Of a DNA stretch of 64,000 nucleotides, positions 23,276 through 35,600 are shown in pieces (within the stretch, counting starts at the first letter, position 1; the number at the start of each line of letters is the position of its first letter). The notes beneath the pieces were generated by a model that was given only the letters and a program-made list of their open reading frames with translations, did not search any database and was not told the DNA's origin. The position numbers and the translations under genes were made by a program. The DNA comes from Ashinkailepas kermadecensis (lineage: Eukaryota > Arthropoda > Thecostraca > Neolepadidae), in NCBI GenBank assembly GCA_034440615.1, contig JAOTOM010003978.1, forward strand, positions 62,001 to 126,000, given 5' to 3'.

Positions 23276-26249
23276 CACCATAGTGCATAGGTCAGATTGC
23301 AAACCAGGGCGGTTCAGAGGAGATGTCGTCCGTGCGAGGGTACGTGTCGGACGGTGCGAGGTGGCGGCGCGAGCGGTACACTTACCTCGGCGCCCGAGCC
23401 GAGAGACGTTAGCTGCGGGACCGTGACGGACCACGTCGCGCACCGACGACAGGCGCGATTCACGCTCGCAAATGGGAACAGGAGAAAATAGACGTCCGCG
23501 AAACTGCTTCGTCAGCGTTTTTGAGTACACAAAATTGATGCCTAATTTTGCTAATGCAAAATTTAAATTTACTAATGCAAACCTTCTACCTTCAATTTCC
23601 TAATAATTGAATTCACACAGAAGCCAACGGAGGTATTTGCTCGTCGTTGACAACTAGTAGTCGAACATAACTTTTTGTTGCTTTGCGATACTCTTTCCTC
23701 GACCGGCTGGGGGAGGGGGAGCTACACTGAATCCTCCACATGGTGTGCGCTTTCTCTCCGCCCGTTAAGGCTTCTCGCCCGCTGTGGTACGACTGCTTTT
23801 TTTGCCGGAAGCGGTGCGTATCGTAGCCCCTTCCACCATACTTTAAACGAATAGCATGCAAATGTAAACAGCTGTCAGTTTGAGATTACTCGGACCACTT
23901 GTATCAGACAGTCCCACCACACGACGCGACGAAGCCTTCAACAGACGCCAGTGACGAGGCAGCGGGCGACAATCGTGCCTGCGAGGCACGTGCGTCGCCG
24001 CTGTCACTGACTACGTGATTGACCGTCTCGGAAATAGTTCACATTCTGGCACCTGCATTCACGTGGTGGGTGGGCGCGTGGGTGAAACGCAACGCTCTGT
24101 GGCTTCTGAGGCTGGCAGGTCGCGGCGAACACAAAGACCCGGTCATCTTGGTTCTTTGGTCCCTCACCGCAGACATGTGCGTCTCTGTTCGGACCTGCGT
24201 ATACTCAGCTGCGACCATCGCCCTCCAAGAGTATTTCCCATTATCGCCAGCGAGGTGAGCTACCACCGCCCGCGCTGCCATTTCGCCGAGGATTGTGTTT
24301 CAGACTGCCTGTTCTGCTCAATTCGCTGGCTGAAATTGCCCTGTCCAGGAACGAACGCGCACAACAAATTGCCCTGTCCAGCAACGAACGCGCACAACAA
24401 ATTGCTTTGTTAGCCATGGTACAGCGAGGAACGTGGACGGATTGGCAAATCTGGACCAGGGAGGCACTTGTTTTGGAGAGGCGTCATTTATTGGGGGCGC
24501 CTTTTCTACTCTGAAGGGTGCCACCTGCTGAAAAATACACTAAGCGGGGGAGGGGTGCAATCTGGCGTCTTGAAAGGACGCCTTTTTCCGGTCGAAGGAC
24601 GCCACATCTTTCAGAAGGAGGGGCACATTCTTCAAGTTTCCCCCCTGCATTCGCCACTAGCGAGTGATGCACTATGACCTCGTCATTATACGTTCAATGT
24701 TGACGTCCGAACTAGTATTTTGAAAACGAAAGAAGCTGACACGATATTCAGTGGGTTGCTTGGACGCGAAACTATTTAACATCACAATAATCCTTCACGA
24801 GGATTCGAAGTTACTCTCCTACTGTCATGCTGCTGCAATGCTTGACCTGGTTTTGATCGGGTTACCAGGATCATGCAATCTGTGACAACCTGCATCCTCT
24901 CTTATCTTATCTTCACAACATAGGCAAAACCAATGCAAACTGCACGCATGTATCGGTTTGGTGGTGTGAACTGAATGACCTGAAGTTTTGCGATACAGCA
25001 GCTGCACAGCTAACTAGCTGGTGAAGTGCTACTGTGCCGCATGGTCGCCCTACAGTTTACCCGTCCTGGATCGACGGGTGTCCGCGTCCTGACCTGTAGA
25101 CAACGCTGTGAATATTGACTCAAAACGTACGCAAGATTAGAGCGTCCAGCCTTCATGACAAACTTCGAGAGTACATTCCACCACGGACGTGTCACTGACC
25201 GCGCAGTCGCGGCACCACACAAATATCGCACTGATAAAGCAAAACGAAGAAGTGATATTGAAGGTAGCTAAAATGTTAGCGAAGCGCCCAAAGCAGAATA
25301 TACACTCAGCTATTCGCAATTGCATTGGCATGCACTAAGCCAGTCCGACGTTATCTGAGGAAAGCGTATTTTCTGAATTTCCAAGGTGGCCATCGGGCGA
25401 GGTTCGAACTGGTAGCAGCTGGTGTCCAATTTCATCATCCGCTGCCGTCAGAACGTGATGAAGAAGTGGCGCCGAGTGGAATTATGGATCGTTCATTTCC
25501 GAAACATCCCTGAATTCTGCATCTGACTTTCAGATTCTGCAGTGTTTGTAAGTTATGGTGCATGATGTGTGAACGATAACACAATAAATCCCCTTTAATG
25601 GAAGACGTTTTGTAGGCGTTGTCAAACGTATTTTTTTCTCATCGCGTCACGAGGAAGTGGCAAAACAATAGCAACACGTGACAACAATTGTTTTTGTAAC
25701 TTGCTCCCAAAATTATTATCAGATCAACGCACGGTATTTTCACTATCTGAGCTAAGCACAGGCATGTATATTTGGGCAGTCAAGTCATAAGAGCCACTGG
25801 GCGAAACAAACACGCATAAATGAGGCTCGAGCTCTGGCCGGAACGGTCGAGGCAGACCGACTGCATGCTTTGAATACCAGAACAATATTTAATTATTGTG
25901 CCGTGCGGTATCGCATGTCACTAAATAGCATTACTTGCCGGCTTAAATCTACTAGAGACGGAGGAAAACGTTAGCCGCCTAAAATGGCAACTATGCTTCC
26001 AAACTCTCTTTTTCTAATACAAAATTATAATACAAAATAAAAAATCTTAAAAAATTATAAACGCTTGCATCTCAAATATGCACTTCAGGTGTGAGCAATG
26101 TCGTCTAGTTGATGAGGTGGTTGTCGCCACCACTATCTGAACATTATCCCTGCCACACTACCCTCTCAACTTTGAACAGTGTTATAAATTTACAACATTG
26201 TGTATTCTGCCGGGCTTCTTCGTAATACAAGTAGGAGGTAAAGTTTTTA
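23276..26249. other. Exon C-D intron segment: nothing recognised
   Basis: Unique sequence, CpG-rich at 23280-23500 and AT-rich after 24680. It holds short direct repeats at 24343-24412 and related AGGACGCC-type blocks at 24480-24620 but no exon or transposon protein. Confidence 0.6.
24343..24412. repeat. 33-bp direct duplication
   Basis: AAATTGCCCTGTCCAG-AACG AACGCGCACAAC occurs twice in tandem, with a partial third start. No gene context. Confidence 0.85.
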
Positions 26250-26954
26250 GATTTGTGGGGAGATTTAGAGGAGGATGTTCGCATTCGATGGGTTACACCC
26301 GAGCATGAGGGGACTGGAATTGCTCAGCAATAGGTATGAGGAGGCTGTCTGAGTACGTGTTCTGTGCAGCGAAACTAGGCAGATCATGGGTGCATAGGTT
26401 ATAAAGTGAGGGGTATTCCAATAAAGGAAAAGGATAGTTCATCATCTTTTCATGTAAATACCAGCAGTGTTAGTAACAAAATTGGCGAACTGCATGCACA
26501 TGTGTGGCCTGAAATGTTAGATTTGGTATGGATGGCTGAGGCATTAATTAATGAAAGTATTTTTGGAGATATCCCGCAATAATTCGAACTGACAGGTTAC
26601 AGCATGCATACTCATCAAAGCGAGGTCGGGATAGGAGGTGAGATACTCTTGTACGGTAGGCAAGCAGTGAAATATCATAACATAGTGAGGATAGTGTAGG
26701 ATCCTTCAGTGAGGAGAGTGTACACAGTGAAGGAGTAGATATAATACTTGTGGTCGGATATCATCCTGAATAATGGTACAATGTTAAGGATTGTCTCATT
26801 CCATTGGCTACCGGACCAGAATGAAAACAATGATAGATCGTTGCAAGAAGAGATAAGTAGGAGAGTACATGGGAGAACTTTATTGTCGGGGGACTCCAAC
26901 ATAACAAGGATGGGAAACAAAACTAGACGTCTAAGCAAATCATGAAGGAGTTTC

Positions 26955-27503
26955 ATGACTTGTTTTGAGGAAGATTTCTTCTTTCAAATGACAGATGGGC
27001 ATACAAGGGGAAATGAAGTGTTAGATCTAGTGCATACAAATCAGGACAGTTTTGTGCAAAATGCAGACATGGGAGAGAACTTCGGCAATAGTGATCATAA
27101 CATTATACGCTTCTCCTTATATGTTGGAAGTGTAGCAAGCAATAAGACATTGATTCCAAGTTTTCCGAAAGGGAATTACAATGAGTGCCGGATCCTCATG
27201 GGTGAAATTCACTTGGAAGAGTTATTGACGGATTTAGATGCTTATGAAATGTGGATAATGTTGAAAGGTAACATATTTCAAGGTCTGGATAGGCTCATTC
27301 CCAATAGACAACATAGTTTAAACAAGGTTAAACATCCTTCATGGCTGACCAAGGAAGTGAAACATTTTCTGGGGTTAAAGAAGCAGCCATTTAATAAACC
27401 AAAAGAGCTTAGCTCTGAGGAAAACCTAAAAGCATATAGAATAGACAGAAATAACGTTAGGTGGTATGCTACGGCATCTAAAATACTGGCTAACGGAAAT
27501 TAG
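26955..27503 (+). pseudogene. LINE endonuclease/linker fragment, longest surviving frame
   Basis: This 182-codon open stretch carries the C-terminal part of an apurinic-type endonuclease (TRGNEVLDLVHTNQDS, then NSDHNIIRFSL with the catalytic S-D-H) and the linker before the reverse transcriptase (HPSWLTKEVK). The upstream catalytic residues are in another frame, so it cannot make an active enzyme alone. It is part of the larger degenerate LINE at 26250-28540. Confidence 0.8.
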
Positions 27504-27999
27504 CTCGAGAATGTTCAGTAGGCAATGCTAAGAGGTTCTTTAGTTTCTACAAATTTACATTTAAAGATGCAGCATGTGGCCCCTGAATGTAGATGGTGAA
27601 ATAGTAGTTGATTTTGATATAGTAGACTTCCAAAGCAAGCAATTCTCATCCGCCTTTTCTAAAGAGAACTCAAGAACATTGGCAGCCACTAGAGGCTAGG
27701 CTATAGTGGGGGATAAGTTGAAAGATTTTACAATAACTACCAAAGATGTTGGAAAAAAACAGTTAAATATAATAAAAAGCTGCTGGACCGGATGATATAT
27801 ATGCCAGGATCCTAGGAGAGTGCTCAAGTCGGTCCCCTTGGGTATCATTTTTAGGCGGTCTTTCGAGTATTCTGAAGTATCTGAAGATTGGCGAAATGCA
27901 AATGTAGTACGAATTTTCAAAAAGGGAAGCATAAAGTGTGTAGGAAACTACAGGTCAGTAAGCTTTACCTAACTAGTTCGCAAGGTAATAGAAAGACTG

Positions 28000-28233
28000 G
28001 TGAAGGAGAATCTTCAGTCTTATATTGATAATCACAACCTTTCAAAGGTCACTCAACATGGTTTTCGATTTGGGAGATCTTGCTTAACTAACCTACTGGA
28101 GTTCGTGAAGAAAGTAACTAGAAAAGTAGATTATCAATGCAGGATGATATTGTGCATTTCGACTTTAGCAAAGATTTTGATAAGGTTCCGCACAGGCGTC
28201 TGGGAGCCATCAGCTGGAGCAGCATGGGATTGA
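28000..28233 (+). pseudogene. LINE reverse transcriptase fragment
   Basis: Frame with NLQSYIDNHNLSKVTQHGFR and GRSCLTNLLEFVKKVTRKVD, the fingers motif of CR1-type reverse transcriptases. It then drifts out of frame where the palm D-x-x-x-A-F motif should follow; DFSKDFDKVPH can be recognised in the adjacent frame. It belongs to the 26250-28540 element. Confidence 0.8.
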
Positions 28234-28680
28234 TGGAAAAGCTATAGGTTGAATTGAAGCATGGTTAAGGGGACAGAAACAAATGGTAGTGTTAAATGGA
28301 TGTAAATCCAAATGGAAGGATGTTCTGAGTAGCGTGCTACAGGGCTCTGTTCTAGGTCCACTTCTCAATATAGTCTTGTGAACAACATTGAGGTAGGGCT
28401 GAGCCCTACAGCCCTACATTGAGGTAGGGCTGTTAAAATGACCTGAAAGCAAAAAAAAACAATGTAACCCAGCTAGGAACACGGCAATCAGAACGCTGAG
28501 AATCACTAACAGGAGTGTGAGGTACAAAAGCAAGTGGAGAGGGGGAGGGGGACTAGATTGGGCGGAGGAGTCATCTTCCGATGACCGCCGCCTGCACCAA
28601 CTCCTGGCTACGCCACTAGGCAGAAGCTGGTGTGTGCGGGTGTGATGCTAGCGCGGAAGGTTGCGGGTGGGAGCGAGGGG

Positions 28681-28775
28681 GGGGGGACGGCTGCGGCCGA
28701 CATCGTTACCGGTGCCGGAGGAGGGGGGGCGGGGGGGGGGCGGGGGCGGCTGCGGCTGCGGCCGACATTGTTACC
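28681..28775. repeat. Duplicated exon C donor region, two copies 65 bp apart
   Basis: GCGGCCGACATTGTTACCGG near 28758-28777 (the real donor region) is repeated as GCGGCCGACATCGTTACCGG near 28693-28712. They are separated by a G-rich tract. On the transcript strand both give CCGGTAAC-ATGTCGGCCGC. Homology extends about 36 bp. Confidence 0.88.
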
Positions 28776-28949
28776 GGCGCCATGTTGCGCGTGCCGGCCG
28801 GAAAGTTGCGGTTGACGACGAACGAGACGGCCGACTGCTGCAGCGTGTCGTGCGTGACGGAGATGTACTCGGAGTACTTGGCGCCCGCCTCGGACAGCGC
28901 CGCCACGCGCCGCCAGCCCAGCTGCGTCAGCAGCTGCTTGTAGACGAAC
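28775..28949 (-). CDS. GABA-B receptor-like gene, exon C
   Basis: The exon begins after acceptor GCCTGCGGCAG with the base completing an Arg codon, then FVYKQLLTQLGWRRVAAL, an AGAKYSEY segment, an amphipathic stretch, and NRNFPAGTRNMAP. The GW(R/K)(R/K)VA motif and the following strand correspond to FEKWGWKKIATI of GABBR1 at the start of lobe 2. All 58 codons are open. The donor is CCG|GTAACA at 28774. The 36 bases around this donor are repeated about 65 bases further into the intron (28685-28720), giving a second GTAACG donor-like site. A G/C-homopolymer-rich tract separates the copies. Confidence 0.93.
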
Positions 28950-29112
28950 CTGCCGCAGGCGCGCCGCGGTCAAGACGGCGTCCGCTGAGCCGCACGGACC
29001 ACAGACAACTTTGCGCCTCGGCACAGCTCACGGCCACAGTGCGTGTGGGGGGGGGGGGGGGGGGGGTTCTCGTGCTCAGTCAGATAGCTCAGCCGGTGAA
29101 CATTGATGATGA

Positions 29113-29285
29113 TGAATTGGATTGGTTATTGGTGGTTATTGGCTTTACGACACGTCGACCGTTGAGTCATGTAGCGTCGCCAATCTCTCACGCCGATTGG
29201 CCGCGGACGAAGAGTGGCGACAGGTGACACTCGAACCCACGTGCACGATGGGGAGATCCTGTGGCACGTGCTCACAATTCGCAAG
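29113..29285 (-). mobile_element. Second copy of the tRNA-derived SINE, older
   Basis: The complement of this interval matches the 3335-3493 SINE from the B box (GTGGGTTCGAGTGTCACC) through CACTCTTCG, CCAATCGGCGTGAGAGATT, GGCGACGCTACATGACTC, CGGTCGACGTGTCGTAAA and the CCAATAACC-type tail at the low-coordinate end. The A-box end is diverged or truncated. Only short ambiguous flanking repeats are visible. Confidence 0.85.
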
Positions 29286-29384
29286 ACGATCGAACAGCTG
29301 CGTCAGAGCGGGACTGCGGCCCGCCCGCCTCCATCTCCCAAGACGCGATTTCGGACGAAGCTGGCCGGGAAGCTTCGTCACTTT

Positions 29385-29628
29385 CAGGCTGAGAAGCATT
29401 GTTACCTTCAGGCCGGGAAGTTCCATTGCCTTCAGGCCGGGAAGCTTTATTTCCTTCAGGCCGGGAGCTTCGTTACTTCAGGCCGGGAAGCTTCGTTACC
29501 TTCAGGCCGGGAAGCTTCGTTGCCTTCAGGCCGGGAAGCTTGGCTACCTTCAGGCCGGGAAGCTTCGTCATTTTCAGGCCGGGAAGCTTCGTTACCTTCA
29601 GGCCGGGAAGCTACGTCACCTTCAGCCG
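29385..29628. repeat. 24-bp minisatellite, ~10 copies
   Basis: The unit is TTCAGGCCGGGAAGCTTCGT TACC with minor changes. It contains AAGCTT in most units. It adjoins the SINE copy at 29113-29285 after about 100 bp. Confidence 0.92.
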
Positions 29629-30584
29629 CAGCAGCACGGCACCGTCACAAGTGCACATGTGCACTAAGACCTGTGGCCTCAGTGGACAACCGACGTGCAC
29701 ATCTCAGTCTTGTAATACAACGCGTTCTTCGTGAATTCACACTCCAAACAGTGACAGAAAGCGCTCACAGCTGAGCCACAGAGCCACAGCCACAGACGTA
29801 GCTCAGCAAAAATAGAGGTGATTAGCATAAGGCGCTTATCTATTGGGTCGAAGCCTATTGCTACCTGTTGAACCTGGTGTAGGCGCGCTGGACGAGCCAG
29901 GCCGAGTGCTAGAAGCGCCGTGCTGTCGAAACTCGGTGCATATCAGCCGCAGCCACATGGCCTGGGGTCTTTGCACCACCACACCTCTTCAACCAGAGCT
30001 GACGCGTGGTGCAGAGCAGCAGCTTCAAACAGAGCTTGCAGAGCTGACGCGATTTCGAATGCGGTACATTCACCAGACTGCGTTACTATTGGCAGAAATA
30101 AAGAAGTCATCCATTCCCGGTGTTGACGTCGAAAATTCGAAGCACACCAAGCGCATTACCTGTTTGCCACCCGAGGAAGGTGGCACCTCACACCTCATAT
30201 ACTACGGCGTGAGGTGAATGGCAAGGCTGCTAGCGAGAATGACACCAGAAACCATTTTTTAAAGAATGGTTAAGAGTACTCAGAAAAAAATGTTTAGCTG
30301 TTTAGCAGTTCGTAAATATCAAACTGGCAAGAGAAGATATAGCTCTGAGTAACAACATTAGAACTTGGAATGCTGCATTACAACGTGAAACGCTGTTGAA
30401 AGTTACCCGTGAGGAGAAATGCCGCTGTGAATCGCTTTCCTTCAACACAGATAAAGAACACTCAACAGTAAATATTGGGATCAAAATGGTTAAAAAGAGC
30501 ACATCTGAAACTGAGTGACAACATTAGACCCGAAACGTTACAACAAAAAAGATAGCGCAGTTTGAAAAGTCACGGTCTCCCCGG
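29629..30584. other. Exon B-C intron segment: nothing recognised
   Basis: Unique sequence. 30330-30540 contains two loosely similar ~100-bp blocks (AGCTCTGAGTAACAACATTA and CATCTGAAACTGAGTGACAA followed by CATTAGA), likely an old short duplication. Confidence 0.5.
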
Positions 30585-31115
30585 GTAGGGTTGGGACGGG
30601 CCGGATCGGACCGGATCGGATCGAGCCGGGTCGGGTAGGGTCGGGTCGGGTCGGGTCTGGTCGGGTCTGGTCGGGTCGGGTCGGGTCGAGTCGAGTCGAG
30701 TCGAGTCGGGTCGGGTCGGGTCGGGTCGGGTCGGGTCGGGTCGGGTCTGGTCTGGTCTGGTCTGGTCTGGTCTGGTCTGGTCTGGTCTGGTCTGGTCTGG
30801 TCGGGTCGGGTCGGGTCGGGTCGGGTCGGGTCGGGTCGGGTCGGGTCGGGTCGGGTCGGGTCGGGTCGGGTCGGGTCGGGTCGAGTCGGGTCGGGTCGGG
30901 TCGGGTCGGGTCGGGTCGGGTCGGGTCAGGTCGGGTCGGGTCGGGTCAAATAGGGTCGGATCGGGCCGGCCCGGGTCGTGTCGGGTCGGGTCGGGTCAGA
31001 TAGAGTCGGGTCAGATAGAGTCGGGGCGGGCCGGGCCGGGCCGGCCCGGGTCATGTCAAGTCGTGTCGGGTCAGGGGGTCGGGTCAGGTCGGGTTGGGAC
31101 GGGTCGGGTCGGGCC
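30585..31115. repeat. (GGGTC)n / (TCGGG)n pentanucleotide tract
   Basis: About 100 tandem pentamers, mostly GGGTC, with blocks of GTCTG and GAGTC variants. The right end degrades into GGGCC-rich and GGTCAGATAGAGTC segments. Regular GGG runs give quadruplex potential on the plus strand. The complementary strand is what the receptor pre-mRNA would copy. Confidence 0.95.
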
Positions 31116-31394
31116 CATCAGACGAATTTCTGCACCACGTACACATGTGTAGACTCACTGGTGCTCCGCCTTCGTTCGCAGCGCATATTCTCTTTTGACC
31201 TGATGACCCTATGACCCTATGCAATTATACTTTTCCTGTTTTGAAGTACAAATGAGTTACTGTGAAACAAACTGCCTGTTAACAAGAACCCACAACGGAT
31301 CGGGAGCGGTACATTCGCTACCATCGTTTCATTCGATACATTTCCCGGCTGGTTGCGTTCCCTTCAATCCAGTTATCGGACGAGCAGAGGTCTG

Positions 31395-31520
31395 CCGCAG
31401 CTGCGCGGTCAGCTGAGCGGTGAACTGAGCGGTCAGCTGCGCGGTCAGCTGAGCGGTCAGCTGAGCAGTCAGTTGAGCGGTCAGCTGAGCAGTCAGTTGA
31501 GCGGTCAGATGAGCAGTCAG
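31395..31520. repeat. GCTGAGCGGTCA short tandem repeat
   Basis: About ten units of GTCAGCTGAGCGGTCAGTTG type (10-12-bp monomers), containing many CAGCTG E-box palindromes. It fades into unique sequence after GGTCAGATGAGCAGTCAG. Confidence 0.85.
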
Positions 31521-31924
31521 ACAGATCTGATGGCCATCAGAGGCGCAGCCAGGACGATATCGAGAGGAGGGGAGGGGGAGCCGATGTCAAAGGAGGGCAA
31601 CTGCTGGCGACGGTCAGCCTTCAATCGGAAAATATGCCCGCATGCCCCTGCTCGTGGCTGCACTCGTGGTGACTACGCCAGCAGCAGAGCCCATGCCGGG
31701 CGAAGCTTGCTGTGTGAACACTAACTTCACCACCCGATCGGGGAAGTCAATATCAACTTGCGGAAGCCGAGACCTAACGACACGACCCCCCCCCCCCCCC
31801 ATGCTGCGCTTCGGCCTTATTGGCTCAGTTGCCGGCCGGCTCTCACGGCCGGGGGTAATGGCGATCCGAACCTGGCTTACCGTGATGGCGGAAGCCGACG
31901 ACGGTCAGCGCGCGCCAGCCGGGC

Positions 31925-32660
31925 TGCCCATGGTTGTGTCTCTTCGCGTGCCAACCGAGCCGCCCATGGCTGTGTCTCTTCGCGTGCCAACCGAGCCGCC
32001 CATGGCTGTGTCTCTTCGGCGTGTCAACCGACTGGCCATGCCCGATTTCGCTAACGCCATGGCTGCGTCTCTTCGCGTGCCAACCGAGCCGCCCATGGCT
32101 GAGTCTCTTCGCGTGCCAACAGAGCCGTCCATGGCTGTGTCTCTTCGCGTGCCAACCGAGCCGCCCATGGCTGTGTCTCTTGCGTCGCGCGCCAACCGAG
32201 CCGCCCATGGCTGTGTCTCTTCGCGCGCCAACCGATCTGGCCATGGCTGAGTCTCTTCGCGTGTCAACCGAGCCGCCCATGGCTGTGTCTCTTCGCGTGC
32301 CAACCGAGCCGCCCATAGCTGTGTCTCTTCGCGTGCCAACAGAGCCGCCCATGGCTGTGTCTCTTCGCGTGCCAATGTTCGAGCCGCTCATGGCTGTGTC
32401 TCTTCGCGTGCCAACCGAGCCGCCCATGGCTGTCTCTTCGCGTGCCAATCGAGCCGCCCATGGCTGTGTCTCTTCGCGTGCCAACCGAGCCGCCCATGGC
32501 TGTGTCTCTTCGCGTGCCAACCGAGCCGCCCATGGCTGTGTCTCTTCGCGTGCCAACCGAGCCGCCCATGGCTGTGTCTCTTCGCGTGCCAACCGAGCCG
32601 CCCATGGCTGTGTCTCTTCGCGTGCCAACCGATCTGACCATGGCTGTGTCTCTTCGCGTA
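31925..32660. repeat. 36-bp minisatellite, ~20 copies
   Basis: The unit is GCCAACCGAGCCGCCCATGG plus CTGTGTCTCTTCGCGT. The period is divisible by three, giving spurious long ORFs on both strands. Each unit holds the NcoI-like palindrome CCATGG. Occasional units are shortened, and the array interior has diverged copies at 32020-32060 and 32190-32260. Confidence 0.95.
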
Positions 32661-35600
32661 CGTTCTGACCCGCTCCCGTTCTGGACCGGCGGTCGTAACA
32701 ATTGGGCGGCTGCCTGGGGATGGGTGAGCCCTCAGTTTGGTTAGTGTTCGCAGACTAATGGACTGTATACGAGCCATTGAGGGTGGTCCAGTTGTGGAAT
32801 ACGCAGCAACACTCCTTTCCTGTGAGGATTGGATGTTTAGGTCTGTCTGTCTATCCTTTCAACGTCGACAGAGGGAAAAGATGGGAATTAGTATCCGCAA
32901 ACCTTTGGGATGACTTTCTTATGTACAGTCTGTTTCTTAAGGCAGCGCATTTTAGGTGAAAACATGACTGGGTGGGAAAAATTGATAAATAGGGCACCTA
33001 TGCTGAGGGATGTGGTATCCTTATCGACAGAAAAGTGACTATTGGGGGCGGGCTCAAAAAGGGAAAACAAAAAGCGGGTGGGAAATTCCCATCCAGTTAA
33101 CCCAGTTGCTAAAAAAATGCTGATTTCTGGAGACTGCGATCTATAGTGGCATTGTCACCGAACCCACCGGAACGACAACCACAGCATCTGAAATCATGAT
33201 ACACAAGCTTAAACAAACAGAAAACTGTCTGGGATTTTACAGCTATCGGCTAAATTTAACTGTGGCAAGTGAGCGCTACTTTTATTAGAAACTCTGAACA
33301 TTGGCGGCGCCTCACAGCCAGCCCTAACGTCCTCCGCGAGCGCCACAACTTGGCAGAATGGCCGCTACATGGCGATAGAAGCCGGCGCGACCTAATGTCC
33401 AAAAAAGTCAAGCCACAACTTGGCCAGCAGTGAGCGACTCCTCCAGACGCACCTACATTACCGACGCCGGCCAACTCTGCCTGCAACAGCACCGTCACCG
33501 CCGGCGACCTCGCGCTGCTCACGCGACGACGAATCGCACGCGCCGGCGCCGCAGGCGTTATCGCGCGTCACAGTACCGCATTACGTCGCACACTTGACGT
33601 AATTTACTTTACGTCTTTACGTCAGTACGGCGGCGGATCATACGATACATGACGTCACCGCGGCGGCGCTCCGCCAAATAAATGACGTTAGAACGGTGGC
33701 CGCTCCAATCAATGCATTACGTCAGAACGGCGGCTGCTCCATCCACCACATGGAGTCAGCGGGAAACATTCACAACGTGCAACGCTCATTTGCTTACAAA
33801 GATCACAACCTCGAAAGCTTACAATATCCGAGGATCACGACATCCCAGAAATGAAATAGTTCAAAATCGCCTGGATCCGGTGCAATCATGAACTTCAACA
33901 ATCATAACCTCAAAGGATCAAAACCTCCAAAATTACATTAAAAGGCGCCGTTGATAAGTTCCAACGTTCATGTATATCCAAGGAACACAAGGTCCACAAA
34001 TAGTTATCCAATTGTTCGTTAGAGGAGCTGACAATATCTCTCAGGACAGCACTCGCAGTCGTGCCTCTGCTTCTGTCAACAGGTGGCTGGAGCACACGGT
34101 CATTGACACCGTGCAACTGCTTGGATGTGCTGCCAAATGTGTTCTGGCAGGGCTTCGTCTAACAAGATTTGACCGGGGCAAGGCCGCTGCAATTGATCCC
34201 AATAGGGCTCAATCCCAGCCTTTCCACCTCCCGCCTCCTCCCTTCACCCGGTAATGCCTGAGCAATGGGAAGTGGGACTCGACTGGGATGTCGCGGTCAT
34301 GAGTGGGGGAGGGGGAGGTGTGCACGGTTTGCACAGGTCACACGAGCGCCGTAGGACCTCCCAAATAACGTGCACCGGAGGGAAGGGGGAGGATTCGGCA
34401 CCATACGATCTCGGAAAATTCTGAAGTTCAAATCACAAAATTTGGAGGGTAGCTTACGGCTGTAGTGAACTCATTTTAGTACCAATTTCATAACCCTACG
34501 TCAATGCCTTCAGGGTCAAATGAAGTCGATATCGACGGTCACATCACCGCGCAATCGCACCAACGAAATATGTGTGACCTTGAACACCTGGCGGGCCGGT
34601 CGATCGAGTTTGTGCCTCGCATTTCTGATATTTACCAAGGGATTTCGAAATTGCTTTTACACAGGATGCGCTTATTCATTTTTAACGAGGTGACCTGATT
34701 TCAATACAATATCCCGCCCGTTTATAAAATATCGTCGGAAAAAAGAAGGGGGATTCTACCCCATCCAGTGCGCGTGTTGACATGTTAGATGGACAGCTTT
34801 GGTCAGGTGCAACATTCCGGTACGTGAGTGGAACTGTCAACAGATTGATATTAAAATGTGACCTGTTGTTCGCGATGGTGATCCCCACACAATTAAGTTT
34901 CGCGGATCACCACGATTTCGGTGAAAACATGTGTGAAGACAGGTCGTGTTGCGCTGATAAAAAAAACACATTATTTCAACAGTGACCATGACGTTTTTAT
35001 GAATTTCTCATTCCTTCGGACGGTGGCGGAGGAAGACTGTCTAGAAGCTGTCTTGTTGGTGCTTGGGGAGAGGGGTCAGGGCAGGGGCCATGTTGAAGTT
35101 GATCCTTTCTACACAACACTCATGAGGCCAACTTTAAACTCGTCCGAAGTTGCCGAGTGGCTATTCTTTGAATTATCTCCCTCTCGCATTTAACTCAGTG
35201 GTCCTGCGCAGGGATTCAATTTATTCTCACGAACAATCAATCCTTTCTTTCTCTACTCATCGAACACTCTAGGCCGACAATTTTACGCCTGATATATCGA
35301 CCCTTGCCGGTTCATTGGCGCGCTCAGACAGACTACGGTTGTCTTCATTTATTCCGCCCCGCTGCAGGCCAAAACGCCCTGGCCTAGATTCGGATTGCCT
35401 GTAGTCATCATCAAGCGCGAGCAGTTGACGACCCCCCCCCCCCCCAGGTGGTGTTCAATATATAACTACAATTACTAACTATTGGTTCAAAAACAGTGGG
35501 AGGAAACCAGTGGTATCTACCACGAGAAGAAGAAACATAATTGCCATCCCATCAAAGCTCACAATTGCCGACTTCGCCACTTGTTCGCCTGATCAGCCAA

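Larger units (their letters stand above)
26250..28540 (+). mobile_element. Degenerate CR1-like non-LTR retrotransposon (LINE)
   Basis: Fragments in three forward frames follow the usual LINE order. Endonuclease: NKIGELHAHVWPEMLDLVWM near 26475, GRTLLSGDSN near 26870, and TRGNEVLDLVHTNQ with FGNSDHNIIRFSL at 26995-27120. A linker with SWLTKEVK follows. Reverse transcriptase: AGPDDIYARIL near 27785, IKCVGNYRSV near 27930, ERLVKENLQSYI near 27995, QHGFRFGRSCLTNLLEF at 28050-28105, and LQGSVLGPLL near 28340. The GNSDH motif and GRSCLTNLLEF are typical of the CR1/L2 group. Multiple frameshifts and stops show it is dead. The YxDD catalytic block is not recognised and the end is rearranged. It sits in the 17.7-kb intron between exons C and D, antisense to the receptor gene. 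Confidence 0.9.

Noticed and set aside
28608..29024. 138-codon minus-strand frame through exon C
   Set aside because: Different frame from the receptor exon; Ala/Pro-rich translation of GC repeats.
31843..32701. Long frames with repeated R-V-P-T-E-P-P-M-A-V-S-L peptide
   Set aside because: 36-bp minisatellite translated in frame; equally open on both strands and without domain or splice context.
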